Assembly (NCBI RefSeq): GCF_900111235.1
Contig: NZ_FOJI01000001.1
Coordinates: 434,001-498,000, forward strand
Reading direction: 5' to 3'
Source of the DNA: [Clostridium] fimetarium
GTDB lineage: Bacteria > Bacillota > Clostridia > Lachnospirales > Lachnospiraceae
Length of the DNA: 64,000 bases
The notes beneath the pieces are model-generated. The model saw only the letters and a program-made list of their open reading frames with translations. It did not search any database and had not been told where the DNA came from. Below, one piece after another: positions 61,467 through 64,000 of this stretch; position 1 is the stretch's first letter; each line of letters starts with the position of its first letter. The translations under genes and the position numbers were made by a program.

Positions 61467-61988
61467 TTGATACAATTAATCTATGAATTGGATAATCGGC
61501 CGTTAGGTTACAATATTCAGGTTGAATCCTTAATCAGACAAATACTTGTATGCTTGGTAAGAAATTATTCAAAGGGAAAACAATATTCAAAGCGAAACCA
61601 ATATTTAAACGGAATACAAGATGCCGAAAAATTAAATTCATCGAATATTAATGACAAGAGATGCATTATTACTGATAGATATTTCTTATATGAATACGCG
61701 GATATTACTTTAAATAATCTGGCATCTAGATTAGGATTAGGCATAAGACAAACGCAAAGATTCCTATTGAAACATTATGGGAAATCATTCATCAAAATGA
61801 AATTTGAGGCAAAGATGAACGCTGCAACCTGTTTGCTCATGCATGGTGATTATATAATATCGCAAATAGCAGATAAATTAGGTTATTCTAGTATTGAACA
61901 ATTTTCTAAGGTATTTAAAAAGCATTTTGGAATATCACCGAGTGATTATCTAAAACAGAACAGGAGTGATTCTCTTGTCTTTTCATAA
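61467..61988 (+). pseudogene. AraC-family regulator, 5' truncated at the island border
   Basis: The C-terminal roughly 170 residues only. The two helix-turn-helix units are intact (YADITLNNLASRLGLGIRQTQRFLLKHYG and IISQIADKLGYSSIEQFSKVFKKHFGISPSDYLK), preceded by part of the linker (QVESLIRQILVCLVRNY) usual in AraC proteins with an N-terminal ligand domain, which is absent. There is no ribosome site at the TTG 61467. The gene probably lost its 5' part when the island inserted. Confidence 0.7.
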
Positions 61989-62197
61989 TTGCAATGATAT
62001 ACTTTTGCTATAGTAATTCATATTTTAAATTGAGGATTGTGTAATGGGAAATCATTCATTTACACTGAATCAGGATATATACGATTAGCGTAGGGAAGAT
62101 AATCGGACATAATGTGTTAGAAAAGAAGGGGCTAGTAAAGGAAATACTAGCATAGCAATCAATTAGAAAATTTAAATGGTATAAAATAAACAATCGA

Positions 62198-62252
62198 CCC
62201 CGCCAAGCCTAGGTGATACTTTTATCGCATGCGTAACACGGCGGGCCTTTTG
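62198..62252 (+). terminator. Structured terminator-like hairpin downstream of the AraC remnant
   Basis: CCCGCC (62199-62204) pairs with GGCGGG (62240-62245); inside is a second stem GTGATA-CTTT-TATCGC; a short T run (CCTTTT) follows. The interval 61989-62386 holds this hairpin, a GCTAGTA/TACTAGC stem at 62131-62151 and the promoter at 62290; no gene is seen. Confidence 0.6.
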
Positions 62253-62289
62253 CGTTTATAAATAGAAAATGGAAAAAGCATTTTTGTTG

Positions 62290-62318
62290 TTGACAATTCG
62301 CATACGAAAAAGTAATCT
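62290..62318 (+). promoter_or_regulatory. Promoter of the final ABC exporter gene
   Basis: TTGACA at 62290-62295 and TAATCT at 62313-62318, 17-base spacer. Confidence 0.55.
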
Positions 62319-62386
62319 ATTAGAAATATAGAATTTGGAAAATATTTCAAATTACACAAAAGATAAAGAACGAGGGGAAAAACGGG

Positions 62387-64000
62387 ATGAAAAAGAATCA
62401 TGTATTTAGAAGGATTGCATTGCGTAATTCACCCTATCTAATAGTCGAATTAATCGCAGTCTATGTGCTGACCTCGGTTATTGTGAAGGGCAGCAGTTTG
62501 ATAGCCAAGGCGATTGATACACTGCTGTCGGGAGAAGCGACGGACATTATCAATACACATTTTATGAGTCAGCTCTTCCTATTTGTTGGAATAGGATTTA
62601 CGGCCTCTTTGGTTTCTAGTTTGTGTGCGTCTCAATTCAGTGTGAATATTAAGACACAGTTTCGTAAGGAAGCTGGGAGAAAATTGGTGCAACTGGAGTT
62701 TAAGTACTATGACCAGAATTCTACAGGCAGTATTTTGAACAAGCTGATATCCGATATTGGTGAAGCAGGAAAGTTCTTTTCAGAAACATTTCCTGACATT
62801 TGTAGAATATTAATTGAGGCAATTACTATTATTATTTCAATTGGGAAGATGGATTTTGTATTGGTACTATTTTTGGCGGTGGGATATCCATTAGTGCTTG
62901 TGGTATCTAATTATTCATCAAAGCGAATGGCAAATCTAGCGAGGAATAGATGGAAGAAAATCGACGTGCTAAACGCTGCGGCTTATGACAATATTCAAGG
63001 CATCGTGGTGGGCAGAAGCTTTAATCTGATGAATGTGATGAAGAAGAAAATCTATGATGCCAACGATGGGCTCCTAGAATTTGAATTTAAGCGTAACAGA
63101 ATGTCATCAGTGGCTTGGCTTTTACAGAGTATAATTAACTGGCTACCAAACATTATTTTGGCAACACTTGCACTTATGAGGGTGCTAAGCGGTACCATTA
63201 CCGTGGGTGAGATGACTTATTTTGTTTTGATGCTTGATAGAATTATTCATCCTTTGAGCGAGCTTCCGGGACTTTTTAATACAGCGCGCGAAAATGGTGT
63301 ATCCATCCAGCGTCTAGAAGAGATTATGAATCAGGAAAACGAACCTAGCGGGACTTATGTTGGAAATGGATCTGGGAATGGATCTAAGAATGGATATGGA
63401 AATGGAAATGGATCTGTAAATGGATCTGGAAATGGATTCGAGAATGGATTTGGAAATGAATCTGGGAATGAATCTAAGAATGAATCTGGAAATGGATGTG
63501 AGAAATCATGCGTTAATTCAGGCGAAACCGTTATTGAATTTGTAAATGTGGATTTCTCGTACAATGATGATAACCCAGTTCTAAAAAATGTCAGCTTCAA
63601 GATTAAAGCTGGTGAAAATATAGCATTTGTGGGCAGCTCAGGAGAAGGGAAGTCAACAATTTTTAAATTGCTTTGTGGATTTTATCAAAAGCAACTAGGA
63701 AGTTACATACTTTGTGGTAGAAATTTTGAAGATTGGAATTTAGATGCGGCAAGGAACCTTTATTCGTTGGTATCGCAAAGCGTATTTTTATTTCCAGGAA
63801 CGATAGCCGAAAATGTGGTGTATGGTCGAAAGGGAGCCACACTAGAAGAAATTCAGGAAGCATGTCAAATGGCAAATATTCATGAATTTATACTTAGTTT
63901 GCCACAACAATATGATACGTTGGCTGGGGAGCGAGGAGCTAGGCTCTCTGGAGGTGAAAGGCAAAGAATTTCCATTGCCAGGGCATTTCTTAAAAATGCG
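62387..64000 (+). CDS. ABC exporter (TMD-NBD half-transporter), 3' end outside window
   Basis: Open from ATG 62387 (behind GAGGGGAAAAACGGG) to the last base, 538 codons visible. The membrane domain spans residues 1-315 (opening KKNHVFRRIALRNSPYL, with type I exporter intracellular loop TGSILNKLISDIGE). The ATPase domain begins at about 378 with VIEFVNVDFSYNDDNPVLKNVSFKI, Walker A GSSGEGKST, Q-loop SQSVFLFPGTI and signature RLSGGERQRISIARAF at the window's end. Between them is a 45-residue Asn/Gly/Ser/Glu low-complexity linker made of NGSGNG-type repeats, which is unusual. Substrate unknown; a partner half-transporter may follow. Confidence 0.9.
   Translation, partial: MKKNHVFRRIALRNSPYLIVELIAVYVLTSVIVKGSSLIAKAIDTLLSGEATDIINTHFMSQLFLFVGIGFTASLVSSLCASQFSVNIKTQFRKEAGRKLVQLEFKYYDQNSTGSILNKLISDIGEAGKFFSETFPDICRILIEAITIIISIGKMDFVLVLFLAVGYPLVLVVSNYSSKRMANLARNRWKKIDVLNAAAYDNIQGIVVGRSFNLMNVMKKKIYDANDGLLEFEFKRNRMSSVAWLLQSIINWLPNIILATLALMRVLSGTITVGEMTYFVLMLDRIIHPLSELPGLFNTARENGVSIQRLEEIMNQENEPSGTYVGNGSGNGSKNGYGNGNGSVNGSGNGFENGFGNESGNESKNESGNGCEKSCVNSGETVIEFVNVDFSYNDDNPVLKNVSFKIKAGENIAFVGSSGEGKSTIFKLLCGFYQKQLGSYILCGRNFEDWNLDAARNLYSLVSQSVFLFPGTIAENVVYGRKGATLEEIQEACQMANIHEFILSLPQQYDTLAGERGARLSGGERQRISIARAFLKNA

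Noticed and set aside
1-64000. CRISPR arrays
   Set aside because: No regularly spaced 24-37-bp repeats with unique spacers; the tandem arrays seen have units of 4-16 bases with no spacers.

Overview
The window looks like chromosome from a low-GC, spore-forming anaerobic Firmicute, most likely a plant-polysaccharide-degrading member of the Lachnospiraceae (Clostridium cluster XIVa). The support is strong AT bias, AGGAGG-type ribosome sites, a complete spoIIA-sigF-spoVA sporulation block, a type I dockerin on a BspA-like protein, clostridial-style L-box and GEMM-I riboswitches, and an intracellular rhamnogalacturonan-utilisation cluster. Species cannot be named from the sequence alone.

Layout. 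0-10.7 kb: the end of a dockerin protein, an FMN reductase, a bacterial staygreen homologue with a DUF6143-like partner, a CdaR regulator divergent from glycerate kinase and a frameshifted GntP permease, an ABC-2 exporter pair, and an FAD/Rieske oxidoreductase. 10.8-15.3 kb: a c-di-GMP-I riboswitch with a terminator ahead of a PAS-GGDEF-EAL protein, then a chemoreceptor. 15.3-19.3 kb (minus strand): an HD hydrolase and two tandem LCP-family wall proteins. 19.4-24.3 kb: an unknown coiled-coil protein, folC, a 46-residue protein and a zinc-ribbon/TPR membrane protein. 24.3-28.9 kb: spoIIAA-spoIIAB-sigF-spoVAA-AB-AC-AD-AE. 29.4-33.1 kb: a class A penicillin-binding protein and a YigZ-family protein. 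33.4-43.4 kb: a pectin/rhamnogalacturonan locus with solute-binding lipoprotein, two permeases, CE12 esterase, ankyrin-GH43 fusion, GH105 and GH28; all the enzymes lack signal peptides, so oligosaccharides are probably imported and broken down inside the cell. 43.4-55.5 kb: an ABC exporter split by a stop codon, typA, ssb, lysine riboswitch-dapA-dapB, a double GNAT, DegV, an isochorismatase-family hydrolase and pepF. 55.6-61.5 kb: tRNA-Gly(GCC) carrying an integrated island with a 30-bp att duplication, followed by a second degraded relative that truncates an AraC gene. 62.4 kb to the end: an ABC exporter that runs off the window.

The most unusual signals are: (i) three dispersed long-hairpin elements (21023-21127, 28965-29145, 53062-53241) whose roughly 30-bp outer stems differ in sequence but stay complementary and share fixed internal-loop sequences, which suggests an uncharacterised structured RNA; (ii) two related tRNA-associated islands that share a framework but carry different membrane-protein plus lipoprotein cargo pairs; (iii) unusual fusions (ankyrin-GH43; zinc-ribbon/4-TM fused to an LplB permease); (iv) a perfect palindrome between cdaR and the glycerate kinase gene; (v) a family of short hairpin repeats that often sits directly upstream of start codons; and (vi) many short tandem-repeat arrays near gene ends. 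Assignments rest on motif reading only; no database search or folding program was run.
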